Shown here in pieces: positions 1 to 7,738 of a DNA stretch of 14,572 nucleotides; the stretch's first letter is position 1, and every line of letters begins with the position of its first letter. Where the stretch lies: contig WFTU01000425.1 in assembly GCA_015485375.1 (NCBI GenBank), positions 1 through 14,572 of the forward strand, given 5' to 3'. Source of the DNA: Paracoccaceae bacterium (GTDB lineage: Bacteria; Pseudomonadota; Alphaproteobacteria; Rhodobacterales; Rhodobacteraceae). Below the pieces are notes generated by a model. That model worked only from the letters and a program-made list of their open reading frames with translations, was not told the origin of the DNA and ran no database searches. Position numbers and translations under genes: made by a program.

Positions 1-2008
1 TGCCCGTTATTACCGGTTTTCCATCTATCATACGCACCGCCAAAGCCCCGCGCCGGCGAAGTTGCGTGGCATCAACGACCCGACACGCACCTTCGGGCGC
101 ATCTGCCCGTGCCAGAACCATCAATGTACCGGCGCGGCAATATGGTCGAACCTCCTCGCGGTTTTTCCCCGAATAGACCACGAGCCGCCATCCGGAAACC
201 GTGGCGATTGCAATACGACCGTCAATCCGGAACCCTTCCCGCGCACTGGCCTGCATTTGCGTCGCCCCGTCGCCGTCATTTTCCAGCCAGATACGCGCGG
301 AATAGCCATCGCCACGCCCCTTGTTGAACACCCTTCCCTCTTCGCGCAGTATTCCGGCAAGTTTTCCGCTCCCGGACACCAGAACTTCCGGACGATCGGA
401 CAGGCCCCACAGCATCAGGGCAGCAGCGAACACTGATGCGCCCGTCCATCGGCCCCGACCTTGCCAGAGAACAAAGAACACCATTCCGCTGACCATAAGG
501 ACAAACACCGCAACGGGTGCTGAAGGCACCAGAACGACGGCATCCTCCCGCGCGGCAAAATATCCGGCAACCGCCAGTATCCAGCCGACCCCCTTGCCCA
601 ATATTGCGAGGGCCGGCCCCTCCAGACCGAAGGGAACCAGCACCCCCGCGATCACCGCAGCGGGCATTATCACCATCCCCATCACCGGAACTGCCATCAG
701 GTTCGCGAGCAACCCAACCTGCGAAATCTGGTTGAAATAGTAGGCCGAAACCGGCGCTGTCGCCGCCCCCGCCACTCCCGAGGTGACAAGCAAAGCAACA
801 AGCGGGCGCATATAGCGCCACCAACCACGCCCCAGCGCCCCCCGGAACCGGTTATTCCGGAGCCCGTCATAGGCGACGATCAGTGCCGAGGTCGCGGCAA
901 ACGACATCTGGAAGCCGGCCTCCAGCAGGCTATAGGGCTTGAGGAGCAGGACAATCAGAGCCGCCAGCGCCACCGCGCGCATGGTAAAGGCGGGACGGTC
1001 CAGCACCACCGCCATCAAGACCACCACAGTCATGACAAATGCCCGCTGCGTGGCGACATTCGCCCCCGACAGGACGAGATACCCCGATCCCGCCAGTATG
1101 GCCGCAACGGCAGCGATTTTCTTGACCGGAAACCGGAGCGCGAATGCCGGAACCAGAGCCAGCCCTCCGCGCAGCACTGCAAACACAAACCCGGAGAGCA
1201 ACCCCATATGCAAACCGGAAATCGCCAGCAGATGCGCCAGATTCGTGCGCCGCAAGCGCTCCATCACCTCCGGATCAATCGCCGAGCGGTCGCCGGTCAG
1301 AATGGCAGCCGCAAAAGCCCCTTCCTGCCCGGGGATTCGCGCACGAATACCGTTTGCAATCGCCATGCGCGCCCTGAATATCAGCATCCGCATCCCAGCC
1401 TCCTGCAAAGGTCCGGCGCGCAGGACCGGATTGCGCGTATAGCCGACCGCCCCCAGTTGCATGAACCACGCCATCCTGCGAAAATCGAAACCACCCGGTT
1501 CCACCGGCGCACCGGGCGGGGCAAGGCTGCCGGTGGTTGCAATCCGCCCGCCTGCCTCCAACACCCCGTTCACCACAAGGCCCTGAAGGGATATCCGGAT
1601 ACGCTCCGGCGTATCCGTTGTCCCGACATCCGGCAGATACACCTGATCCAGCAGTACCCGTGGTGCATTGCTGGCGGATCGGTCAATTCCGATGATCCGC
1701 CCCTCAATCGGTCCGTAGTATCGCCACTTCAATACCGGAGCGGACACCAGTTCGGTTCTGAGCGCACTATAGCCAAATCCGCCAAGTCCGAGCGCCACTA
1801 CCCCCGTTATGCTCAATCGCACAACACCTGTCCCCCGCAACATCCAGAGCACGCTGCCCATCACAATCGCAATGCCGGCCAGCCATACTGGCGGTTCGCG
1901 ACCAAGGGAAAAATACGCTCCGATTCCCAGACCGAAAAACACCGGAATCCACAGAAAAAAGTGCGGGCGCTGGACTTCCAGCGCATTGATACAACGCGAA
2001 ATCGGCAC
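1..2008 (-). CDS. comEC: ComEC/Rec2-family DNA-uptake channel, 3' end outside window
   Basis: Inner-membrane channel protein that in naturally competent bacteria carries single-stranded DNA into the cytoplasm. The frame is open without a stop from the left edge; at least 669 residues are visible. An N-terminal membrane segment (about residues 18–35) is followed by a DUF4131-like region. The competence core contains HLLAISGLHMG at about residues 259–269, SGANVATQRAF at 314–324, then EAGFQMSFAA and TAPVSAYYFNQ. The C-terminal part (about residue 500 on, DRPEVLVSG and later WLENDGD) resembles the tail of alphaproteobacterial ComEC and shows no HxHxDH metal motif. There is no ATG near the N-terminus. 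GTG at 2008 is chosen because GGAG lies 10 bases upstream and the length before the first membrane helix fits; GTG at 2026 or TTG at 2029 are alternatives. It is divergent from gltX. Whether the host is competent cannot be seen here. Confidence 0.93.
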   Translation of the reverse strand, partial: MPISRCINALEVQRPHFFLWIPVFFGLGIGAYFSLGREPPVWLAGIAIVMGSVLWMLRGTGVVRLSITGVVALGLGGFGYSALRTELVSAPVLKWRYYGPIEGRIIGIDRSASNAPRVLLDQVYLPDVGTTDTPERIRISLQGLVVNGVLEAGGRIATTGSLAPPGAPVEPGGFDFRRMAWFMQLGAVGYTRNPVLRAGPLQEAGMRMLIFRARMAIANGIRARIPGQEGAFAAAILTGDRSAIDPEVMERLRRTNLAHLLAISGLHMGLLSGFVFAVLRGGLALVPAFALRFPVKKIAAVAAILAGSGYLVLSGANVATQRAFVMTVVVLMAVVLDRPAFTMRAVALAALIVLLLKPYSLLEAGFQMSFAATSALIVAYDGLRNNRFRGALGRGWWRYMRPLVALLVTSGVAGAATAPVSAYYFNQISQVGLLANLMAVPVMGMVIMPAAVIAGVLVPFGLEGPALAILGKGVGWILAVAGYFAAREDAVVLVPSAPVAVFVLMVSGMVFFVLWQGRGRWTGASVFAAALMLWGLSDRPEVLVSGSGKLAGILREEGRVFNKGRGDGYSARIWLENDGDGATQMQASAREGFRIDGRIAIATVSGWRLVVYSGKNREEVRPYCRAGTLMVLARADAPEGACRVVDATQLRRRGALAVRMIDGKPVITG

Positions 2009-2087
2009 CGCCCTTGTTCTCCACACCAATAATGGCCTAAAAGCCTCGCGATCCTATCCGAATTCCGGTTATCAAAAGGTTAAATCC
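2009..2087. promoter_or_regulatory. Divergent comEC–gltX start region
   Basis: This short stretch must hold the start signals for both divergent genes. On the plus strand TTGTTC (2014–2019) and TAAAAG (2038–2043) are separated by 18 bases and are a weak sigma-70-type candidate for gltX. This is pattern inference only. I see no convincing candidate for comEC and no clear operator palindrome. Confidence 0.25.
2074..2079 (+). promoter_or_regulatory. gltX ribosome binding site
   Basis: AAAAGG sits 8 bases before ATG 2088. The reading frame stays open far upstream, back through the comEC region, so this site and the family N-terminus MSDVVTRFAPSPTG decide the start. Confidence 0.7.
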
Positions 2088-3485
2088 ATGTCCGACGTCG
2101 TCACCCGCTTCGCCCCCTCGCCCACCGGTTTTCTGCATATCGGCGGCGCACGTACCGCGCTGTTCAACTGGCTGTTTGCCCGCCACAACGATGGAAAATT
2201 CCTGCTGCGGATCGAGGACACGGACCGCGCGCGCTCGACTCCCGAAGCGACCGAGGCAATTTACGAGGGGCTGCGCTGGCTCGGCCTCGACTGGGACGGC
2301 GAACCGGTCAGCCAGTTCGAAAGCGCCGGCCGGCATGCCGCCGTTGCCGCCGAGATGCTGGCCAACGGCACCGCTTATAAATGCTATGCGACCAAGGAAG
2401 AAATCGATGCCTTCCGCACCAAGGCCCGCGAGGAAAAGCGCCCGCCGCTGTTCCGCTCGCCATGGCGCGATGCGGATCATGCCGACGCGCCGGATGCGCC
2501 CTATGTTGTGCGCCTGAAGGCCCCGCGCGACGGCGAAACCGTTGTGGACGACAAGGTGCAGGGCCGCGTGACGTGGAAAAACAATACGCTGGACGATCTT
2601 GTACTGCTTCGCTCCGATGGCTCCCCGACCTATATGCTGGCGGTGGTGGTGGATGACCACGATATGGGCGTCACCCATGTTATCCGCGGCGACGACCACC
2701 TGACCAACGCGGCCCGCCAGACCCTGATCTATCAGGCCATGGGCTGGGACCTGCCGGTTTTTGCGCATATTCCGCTGATCCACGGACCGGATGGTGCGAA
2801 ACTCTCCAAACGCCACGGCGCTCTGGGTGTGGAGGCCTATCGCGACATGGGCTATCCTCCCGAGGCGATGCGCAACTACCTCGCGCGTCTTGGCTGGAGT
2901 CACGGGGATGACGACTTTTTCACCACCGAACAGGCCATCGAGTGGTTCAACCTCGAAAGTATCGGGAAATCTCCGGCACGATTCGATTTCAAGAAGCTGG
3001 AGAACCTCTCGGGCCAGCACATCCGCGCGATGGAAAATTCCGAATTGCTTGCCGGACTTGAAAGTTTTATTGCATCGCAACATCGTGATCCGCTCTCGAA
3101 TACCGATCGCGAGATGTTTATGCAGGTTATGGACAGCCTGAAGGAACGCGCCAGGACTTTCCCGGAATTACTTGATATGGCGTATTTTTTCCTTGGATCG
3201 CGCCCGTTCGAACCGGACGAGAAGGCGAAGAAATTCCTCGATACGGTATCCCGTGGTATGCTGAATAGATTGACTTCGCGGTTGCGAGATGTTAGCTGGA
3301 CACAAGAAAATCTGGAGGCGGAAGTCCGTGAATTTGCCGAGGCCGAAGGGCTGAAACTCGGCAAGGTCGCACAGCCCCTCCGGGCGGCCCTGACAGGTCG
3401 AACCGTGTCGCCGAGCGTCTTCGAAATGATGGTGCTGCTCGGAAAAGATGAAAGCATCGCACGGCTGGAGGATGCCTCACGCTGA
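2088..3485 (+). CDS. gltX: Glutamyl-tRNA synthetase (class I)
   Basis: Cytoplasmic enzyme that activates glutamate with ATP and charges tRNA-Glu. In many alphaproteobacteria it also misacylates tRNA-Gln, which GatCAB then amidates, and a second gltX copy is common (family knowledge, not seen here). The protein is 465 residues, normal for the family. The class I HIGH-type motif is APSPTGFLHIGG at residues 9–20. The second class I motif KLSKR is at 238–242, within HGPDGAKLSKRHG. The Rossmann domain and connective insertion cover about residues 1–300, and the helical anticodon-binding part follows. ATG 2088 is preceded by AAAAGG at 8 bases. The stretch at about 2940–3300 is notably AT-richer than the rest of the gene. 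gltA follows after 94 bases on the same strand with no terminator between, so co-transcription is possible. Confidence 0.97.
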   Translation: MSDVVTRFAPSPTGFLHIGGARTALFNWLFARHNDGKFLLRIEDTDRARSTPEATEAIYEGLRWLGLDWDGEPVSQFESAGRHAAVAAEMLANGTAYKCYATKEEIDAFRTKAREEKRPPLFRSPWRDADHADAPDAPYVVRLKAPRDGETVVDDKVQGRVTWKNNTLDDLVLLRSDGSPTYMLAVVVDDHDMGVTHVIRGDDHLTNAARQTLIYQAMGWDLPVFAHIPLIHGPDGAKLSKRHGALGVEAYRDMGYPPEAMRNYLARLGWSHGDDDFFTTEQAIEWFNLESIGKSPARFDFKKLENLSGQHIRAMENSELLAGLESFIASQHRDPLSNTDREMFMQVMDSLKERARTFPELLDMAYFFLGSRPFEPDEKAKKFLDTVSRGMLNRLTSRLRDVSWTQENLEAEVREFAEAEGLKLGKVAQPLRAALTGRTVSPSVFEMMVLLGKDESIARLEDASR

Positions 3486-3579
3486 CCCTGCATAATTCGC
3501 AGGCGGTAAGGGCTTCTTTACGGTTCGCGATTATATGCAAAGCGCCCCGCCAACCGGTCGGGCCAAGGTGAGGTAGACT
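3486..3579 (+). promoter_or_regulatory. gltX–gltA spacer with possible gltA promoter
   Basis: The 94-base gap is AT-richer than the flanking genes. TTATAT at 3531–3536 could be a -10 element, but I find no good -35 at 16–18 bases. AAGGTGAGG at 3565–3573, 6 bases before ATG 3580, is a strong ribosome binding site for gltA. Confidence 0.35.
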
Positions 3580-4875
3580 ATGACATCCGAAAAACCCAAC
3601 GCGACCCTGTCCTTTGACGATAAATCCCTGGAACTGCCGATGCGCAGCCCTTCTCTGGGGCCGGATGTTGTCGATATCCAGAAGCTTTACGGTCAGGGCG
3701 GAATTTTCACCTATGATCCCGGGTTTACCTCGACCGCATCCTGTGAATCCGCGATCACCTATATCGACGGTGACAAGGGAGAGCTGCTGTATCGCGGCTA
3801 TCCCATTGACCAGCTCGCGGAGAAATCGCACTTCCTCGAGGTTTGCTACCTGTTGTTGTACGGTGAACTACCGAGCGCCGAGCAGCTCAACGAATTCATC
3901 CCGCGCGTGACCCGCCACACCATGCTGCACGAGCAGATGGCCTATTTCTATCGCGGTTTCCGTCGTGACGCGCACCCGATGTCGATCATCTGCGGTGTGC
4001 AGGGGGCCATGTCGTCTTTCTATCACGACTCCACCGACATCAATGATCCGTGGCAGCGCGAGGTCGCGTCGATCCGCATGATCGCCAAGATGCCGACTGT
4101 TGCCGCATGGGCCTATAAATACTCCATCGGCCAGCCGTTCATCTATCCGCGCAACGATCTGGATTATGCTTCCAACTTCCTGCACATGTGTTTCGCCGTT
4201 CCGGCCGAGGAATATGTGGTCGATCCGATCATCGCCCGCGCCATGGACCGGATTTTCACGCTGCATGCGGATCACGAGCAGAATGCCTCCACCTCCACCG
4301 TCCGTCTGGCCGGTTCGTCGGGTGCCAATCCGTTTGCCTGTATCGCGGCCGGCATTGCCTGCCTCTGGGGTCCGGCACATGGCGGCGCCAACGAGGCGGC
4401 ACTCAACATGCTGCGCGAGATCGGCACCGTGGACCGCATTCCGGAATACATCGCCCGCGCCAAGGACAAGAGCGACCCGTTCCGCCTGATGGGCTTTGGC
4501 CACCGCGTCTATAAAAACTTCGACCCGCGCGCCAAGGTGATGAAACAGTCGGCAGACGAGGTTCTCGGTCTGATGGGGATCGAGAACAACCCGACCCTGC
4601 AGGTTGCCAAGGAACTGGAGCGCATTGCGCTGGAGGATCCGTATTTCATCGAGAAAAAACTCTATCCGAACGTCGATTTCTATTCCGGTATCATTCTGGA
4701 CGCGATCGGCTTCCCGACCTCGATGTTCACACCGATCTTCGCCCTTGCGCGCACCGTCGGCTGGATTTCGCAGTGGAAGGAAATGATTGCGGATCCGACC
4801 CAGAAAATCGGCCGTCCGCGCCAGCTTTATACCGGCGCCAAACACCGCGACTATGTGGACGTCGAAAACCGCTGA
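3580..4875 (+). CDS. gltA: Citrate synthase, hexameric bacterial type
   Basis: Condenses acetyl-CoA and oxaloacetate to citrate, the entry step of the TCA cycle, in the cytoplasm. The protein is 431 residues, matching the long (type II, E. coli-like) bacterial form. Expected active-site elements are all visible: His232 in HADHEQNAST, His267 in GPAHGGANEA, the signature GFGHRVYKNFDPR with His308, and Asp366 in PNVDFYSG. The last three correspond to E. coli His264, His305 and Asp362. The N-terminal beta-rich region (about residues 8–65) is typical of the NADH-regulated hexameric type, but allosteric control cannot be judged here. ATG 3580 has AAGGTGAGG 6 bases upstream. The gene ends in a strong hairpin terminator shared with convergent lpxB. 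Upstream gltX is on the same strand. Confidence 0.98.
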   Translation: MTSEKPNATLSFDDKSLELPMRSPSLGPDVVDIQKLYGQGGIFTYDPGFTSTASCESAITYIDGDKGELLYRGYPIDQLAEKSHFLEVCYLLLYGELPSAEQLNEFIPRVTRHTMLHEQMAYFYRGFRRDAHPMSIICGVQGAMSSFYHDSTDINDPWQREVASIRMIAKMPTVAAWAYKYSIGQPFIYPRNDLDYASNFLHMCFAVPAEEYVVDPIIARAMDRIFTLHADHEQNASTSTVRLAGSSGANPFACIAAGIACLWGPAHGGANEAALNMLREIGTVDRIPEYIARAKDKSDPFRLMGFGHRVYKNFDPRAKVMKQSADEVLGLMGIENNPTLQVAKELERIALEDPYFIEKKLYPNVDFYSGIILDAIGFPTSMFTPIFALARTVGWISQWKEMIADPTQKIGRPRQLYTGAKHRDYVDVENR

Positions 4876-4878
4876 TAC

Positions 4879-4909
4879 AAAAACGCCGGAGCAAACCTCC
4901 GGCGTTTTT
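4879..4909. terminator. Bidirectional rho-independent terminator between gltA and lpxB
   Basis: A perfect 13-bp inverted repeat has arms 4879–4891 and 4897–4909 and a 5-base loop (4892–4896). The outer part of the stem is A5/T5 around a GC-rich core, CGCCGGAG. On the plus strand the right arm runs into TTTTTATTTT after gltA. On the minus strand the complement of the left arm gives a five-U run after lpxB. The gltA stop lies three bases before the left arm, and the lpxB stop codon (4908–4910) overlaps the right arm. Confidence 0.93.
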
Positions 4910-6080
4910 ATTTTACGAACTCCAGAACCGAGCGGGCAGCCCGTAAGCCCGGTGGCTCCCCACCCTGCCCCAGCGCCTGCATGGTGGCGCGCATGGCATC
5001 GTGCTGCTCTGCACCGGCTTGCGGCTCCGCCAGCAAACGGTGGATCGCCGGATAGATCGTATCGGCGCGACAGTCCCCGAACAGGAACTCCGGCACAACC
5101 CGCGTATCCGTCACGATGTTCACAAGCGTCACCGTAGAAATCAACGCCATCCGCTTGGTCAGGTAGGCGGTGATCGGGTTCATGTCATAGGCAATCACCA
5201 TCGGCACATCCGCCGCCGCCAGTTCCAGCGACACCGTCCCCGAGGCAGCCAGCGCGGCCGAGCTGGCGGCATAACACGCCCGCTTCTCCGCTTCCGCCTC
5301 ATCGGGCGGCACTCCGCGCGGGTCAAGGATATCCACATCCAACCCCGCAAACATTTCATGCAGCGTATCCACACGATTCGCCACGGAGGGAATAACCACC
5401 TTCAAATCCGGTATTTCCAACCGCAACCGCTGCACAACATCGCGAAACACCGGCCCGATCCGCGCAACCTCCCCCGCACGCGAACCCGGCAAAACCATCA
5501 ACACCGGCTGATCCGCCCCGATACCCTGCACAGCCCGAAAAGCCGCGACCGCATCGGCATCAGGCTGCGGCTCCGCCACGACCGGATGCCCGACAAAATC
5601 CGCCGACATGCCCGCGGATTCCATATACGGCGGCTCGAATGGCAAAAGTGTCAGCACATGATCGACCGACAGTGCCATCTTCGCTGCCCGTTTCGGTCGC
5701 CACGCCCAGACCGAGGGCGCCACATAGTGTATCACCGGAATGTCCGAGATGTCCTTGACCTTGCGCGACACCCGCAAACAGAAATCTGGGCTATCAATGG
5801 TAATCAATGCGGTCGGTTGAAACCCGACGACAGCCTCCGCCGCCTCGCGCACCCGCCGCAGAAGTTGCGGCAATTTCGGTAACACCTCGGCAATACCCAT
5901 GACCGAGAGTTCCTCCATCGGGAACAGACTCTCCAGCCCCTGTGCCTCCATCAACGGCCCGCCAATACCGGCAAATTCCACCGCTGGCACCAGTTCTTTC
6001 AGCCCCGCCATAAGCGCCGCGCCCAGCCGGTCACCCGAGGGCTCGCCTGCAATGATGAAAAACTTCGGCGCCGGAGTCAT
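4908..6080 (-). CDS. lpxB: Lipid-A-disaccharide synthase
   Basis: GT19 glycosyltransferase that joins UDP-2,3-diacylglucosamine and lipid X to form the lipid A disaccharide at the inner face of the cytoplasmic membrane. The protein is 390 residues, normal size. Visible family motifs in order: AGEPSGD (11–17), GIGGPLM (38–44), MGIAEVLPKLP (61–71), IDSPDF (95–100), HYVAPSVWAW (118–127), FVGHPVV (162–168), LPGSR (197–201) and SGTVSLELA (280–288). ATG 6080 overlaps the lpxI stop in a 4-base ATGA, which implies translational coupling. An upstream in-frame GTG at 6098 adds only six residues and is less likely. It is the last gene of the minus-strand run. Its substrate comes directly from the neighbouring LpxI, and it ends inside the shared terminator hairpin. 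Confidence 0.97.
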   Translation of the reverse strand: MTPAPKFFIIAGEPSGDRLGAALMAGLKELVPAVEFAGIGGPLMEAQGLESLFPMEELSVMGIAEVLPKLPQLLRRVREAAEAVVGFQPTALITIDSPDFCLRVSRKVKDISDIPVIHYVAPSVWAWRPKRAAKMALSVDHVLTLLPFEPPYMESAGMSADFVGHPVVAEPQPDADAVAAFRAVQGIGADQPVLMVLPGSRAGEVARIGPVFRDVVQRLRLEIPDLKVVIPSVANRVDTLHEMFAGLDVDILDPRGVPPDEAEAEKRACYAASSAALAASGTVSLELAAADVPMVIAYDMNPITAYLTKRMALISTVTLVNIVTDTRVVPEFLFGDCRADTIYPAIHRLLAEPQAGAEQHDAMRATMQALGQGGEPPGLRAARSVLEFVK

Positions 6081-6922
6081 TCCTCTGCCCTGCACCACAA
6101 AAACAGTCCCAGACGATCTGCCTCGGCCAGTGTTTCCGCCAGCCCCGGAACCATTACTCCACCGGCAGCGATGGCGATACCCCCCAACCCCGCCGCATGC
6201 GCCTTGCGAACCGTTTCAACACCGATCACCGGCAAATCCATCCGACGGTCCTGCTGCGGTTTCGGCGCCTTGAACAAAACCCCGCGTCCGTTCTTCGGAT
6301 TTGGCCGTACATTTTCTGTCCGCGCCACAAATTCCAGCATCCGGTCGGTGCCCTGCAACGTCTCGAGCCCCAAACACAGCCCCTGAACCACAACCGCGCC
6401 CTGCCCGACATCCAGCTCACCCAGTTTTCGCGTCAACTCCGCAGCCCGCACCACATCACTGCGATCCATGGCGGAGGGCTGAATCTCTCCCAAAACGCCC
6501 GCGCGGGGCAGAAGCGTTGGCATCACCGAATGCGCCGCCTCAACGATAAACCCTGCATTCTCGAATGTCGCCGCCACCTCGCGCAATACCGCATCGTCGC
6601 CTTTTTTCGAACCGGACAGAACCGAGGCTGCCAGTTTTGCCCCCAAAATATCCAGCTTGACCGGATTGATATCGGGCCGCACCATGGCACCGGCAAAAAC
6701 AACCGCTTCAATTCGGTTACTTTTCAGATGTTTGATCAGCCTGCCAGGCTTTTCGATCGGAACACGATAAACCGGATGTCCCTCCAACCAGTCAAGGTTC
6801 GTCCCCTCGAACACAACCACAAGATAGGACCGGCCGCTTGCAACACATTCCTCGGCCAACAGCCGCGGTAAATCACCGGTTCCGGCGACGATGGCAAGAC
6901 CTGCTGTCTCCGCCCCGCCCAT
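6077..6922 (-). CDS. lpxI: UDP-2,3-diacylglucosamine pyrophosphatase LpxI
   Basis: Hydrolyses UDP-2,3-diacylglucosamine to lipid X and UMP, the fourth lipid A step, at the inner membrane. LpxI (DUF1009) is the alphaproteobacterial replacement for LpxH. The protein is 281 residues, about the length I recall for the Caulobacter enzyme. It starts with a glycine-rich IVAGTGDLPRL motif (11–21). It has VFAGAMVRPD (75–84) and the C-terminal signature QDRRMDLPVIG (224–234). Asp225 in that signature coincides with the catalytic Asp225 I recall for Caulobacter LpxI. ATG 6922 begins three bases after the lpxA stop, with no strong ribosome binding site of its own. The gene overlaps lpxB by four bases at its end. 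Its place between lpxA and lpxB supports the assignment. Confidence 0.95.
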   Translation of the reverse strand: MGGAETAGLAIVAGTGDLPRLLAEECVASGRSYLVVVFEGTNLDWLEGHPVYRVPIEKPGRLIKHLKSNRIEAVVFAGAMVRPDINPVKLDILGAKLAASVLSGSKKGDDAVLREVAATFENAGFIVEAAHSVMPTLLPRAGVLGEIQPSAMDRSDVVRAAELTRKLGELDVGQGAVVVQGLCLGLETLQGTDRMLEFVARTENVRPNPKNGRGVLFKAPKPQQDRRMDLPVIGVETVRKAHAAGLGGIAIAAGGVMVPGLAETLAEADRLGLFLWCRAEE

Positions 6923-6925
6923 ATC

Positions 6926-7735
6926 TCAATCGCCGTTACGCGGCATCAGAAATGCCCGTTTGCTGTCACTGCGCAGGAATTCCAGCACCTCGGCCACCAA
7001 CGGATTTCCACCGTGTTCCCCGGTGACCCGCTCCATGCGATCCTTAAGATTTCCGTCACCGGCAAAAAGCACCCCGAAGGCCGCCCTCAACCCGTTTATA
7101 GAGGACTTATCCACTCCGCGCCGCTTCAATCCTACCAGATTGAGTCCGGCCAGATCCGGCCGTTCGCCAACCACCGCACCATAGGGGATTACATCGTTGG
7201 CAACCATCGCCACAGCGCCGATCACCGCCCCGCGCCCGACCTTGCAGAACTGGTGGATACCGGAAAGACCACCAATAATCACATCGTCCCCTATTTCCAC
7301 ATGCCCGGCCAGCGAGGCATGGTTCGCCATCACCACCCGATTTCCCACCTGACAATCATGCCCCACATGGCTGCCGAGCATAAACAGGCAGTCGTCTCCG
7401 ATACGCGTGATGCCGCCACCACCCTCGGTACCGGGGTTTATCGAAACACTCTCGCGTATCATGCAGCGCGCACCGATTTCCAGATAGCTTTGCTCGCCGT
7501 GAAACTTCAAATCCTGCGGCTGATGCCCTACCGATGCAAAAGGCCAGACCTTCGTCCCTTCGCCAATCGTCGTGTGACCGGCCACCACCACATGGCTGAG
7601 CAGATCGACATTGTCGCCAAGACGTACATCCGGCCCGATATGACAAAACGGCCCGATCCGGCAATGCGCGCCGACCGTGGCCCCTTCATCGATAACCGAG
7701 GACGGATGAATGGCAGAGGTGGGATCAATCGTCAT
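6926..7735 (-). CDS. lpxA: UDP-N-acetylglucosamine O-acyltransferase
   Basis: Transfers a 3-hydroxyacyl chain from ACP to the 3-OH of UDP-GlcNAc, the first lipid A step, as a cytosolic trimer. The protein is 269 residues. Hexapeptide repeats forming a left-handed beta helix run over about residues 1–190, followed by a helical C-terminal part with GLKRRG (202–207). The catalytic His is His126 in GSHVGHDC (E. coli His125), with His123 matching His122 and His161 in GIHQFC matching His160. The residue aligned with the E. coli acyl-length ruler Gly173 is Ala174. AAGG in the end of fabZ lies upstream of ATG 7735, and the fabZ stop is three bases away. lpxI follows three bases after its stop. Confidence 0.97.
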   Translation of the reverse strand: MTIDPTSAIHPSSVIDEGATVGAHCRIGPFCHIGPDVRLGDNVDLLSHVVVAGHTTIGEGTKVWPFASVGHQPQDLKFHGEQSYLEIGARCMIRESVSINPGTEGGGGITRIGDDCLFMLGSHVGHDCQVGNRVVMANHASLAGHVEIGDDVIIGGLSGIHQFCKVGRGAVIGAVAMVANDVIPYGAVVGERPDLAGLNLVGLKRRGVDKSSINGLRAAFGVLFAGDGNLKDRMERVTGEHGGNPLVAEVLEFLRSDSKRAFLMPRNGD

Positions 7736-7738
7736 GCT

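Noticed and set aside
1..2030. comEC as a broken pseudogene, since only short closed frames are seen on the minus strand there
   Set aside because: Reading the correct frame base by base from 2053 to the left edge shows no stop and all ComEC core motifs in order. It looks fragmented only because its stop codon is outside the window.
2037..3083. A 348-codon open frame on the minus strand opposite gltX
   Set aside because: It is a shadow of the strongly supported gltX frame, with no recognisable domain.
3487..3503. Small hairpin CCTGC/GCAGG just after the gltX stop as a terminator
   Set aside because: The stem is only 5 bp, the loop 7 bases, and no T tract follows.
3868..4845. A 325-codon open frame on the minus strand opposite gltA
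   Set aside because: It is an antisense shadow of citrate synthase, with no motif and composition typical of reverse-frame translations.
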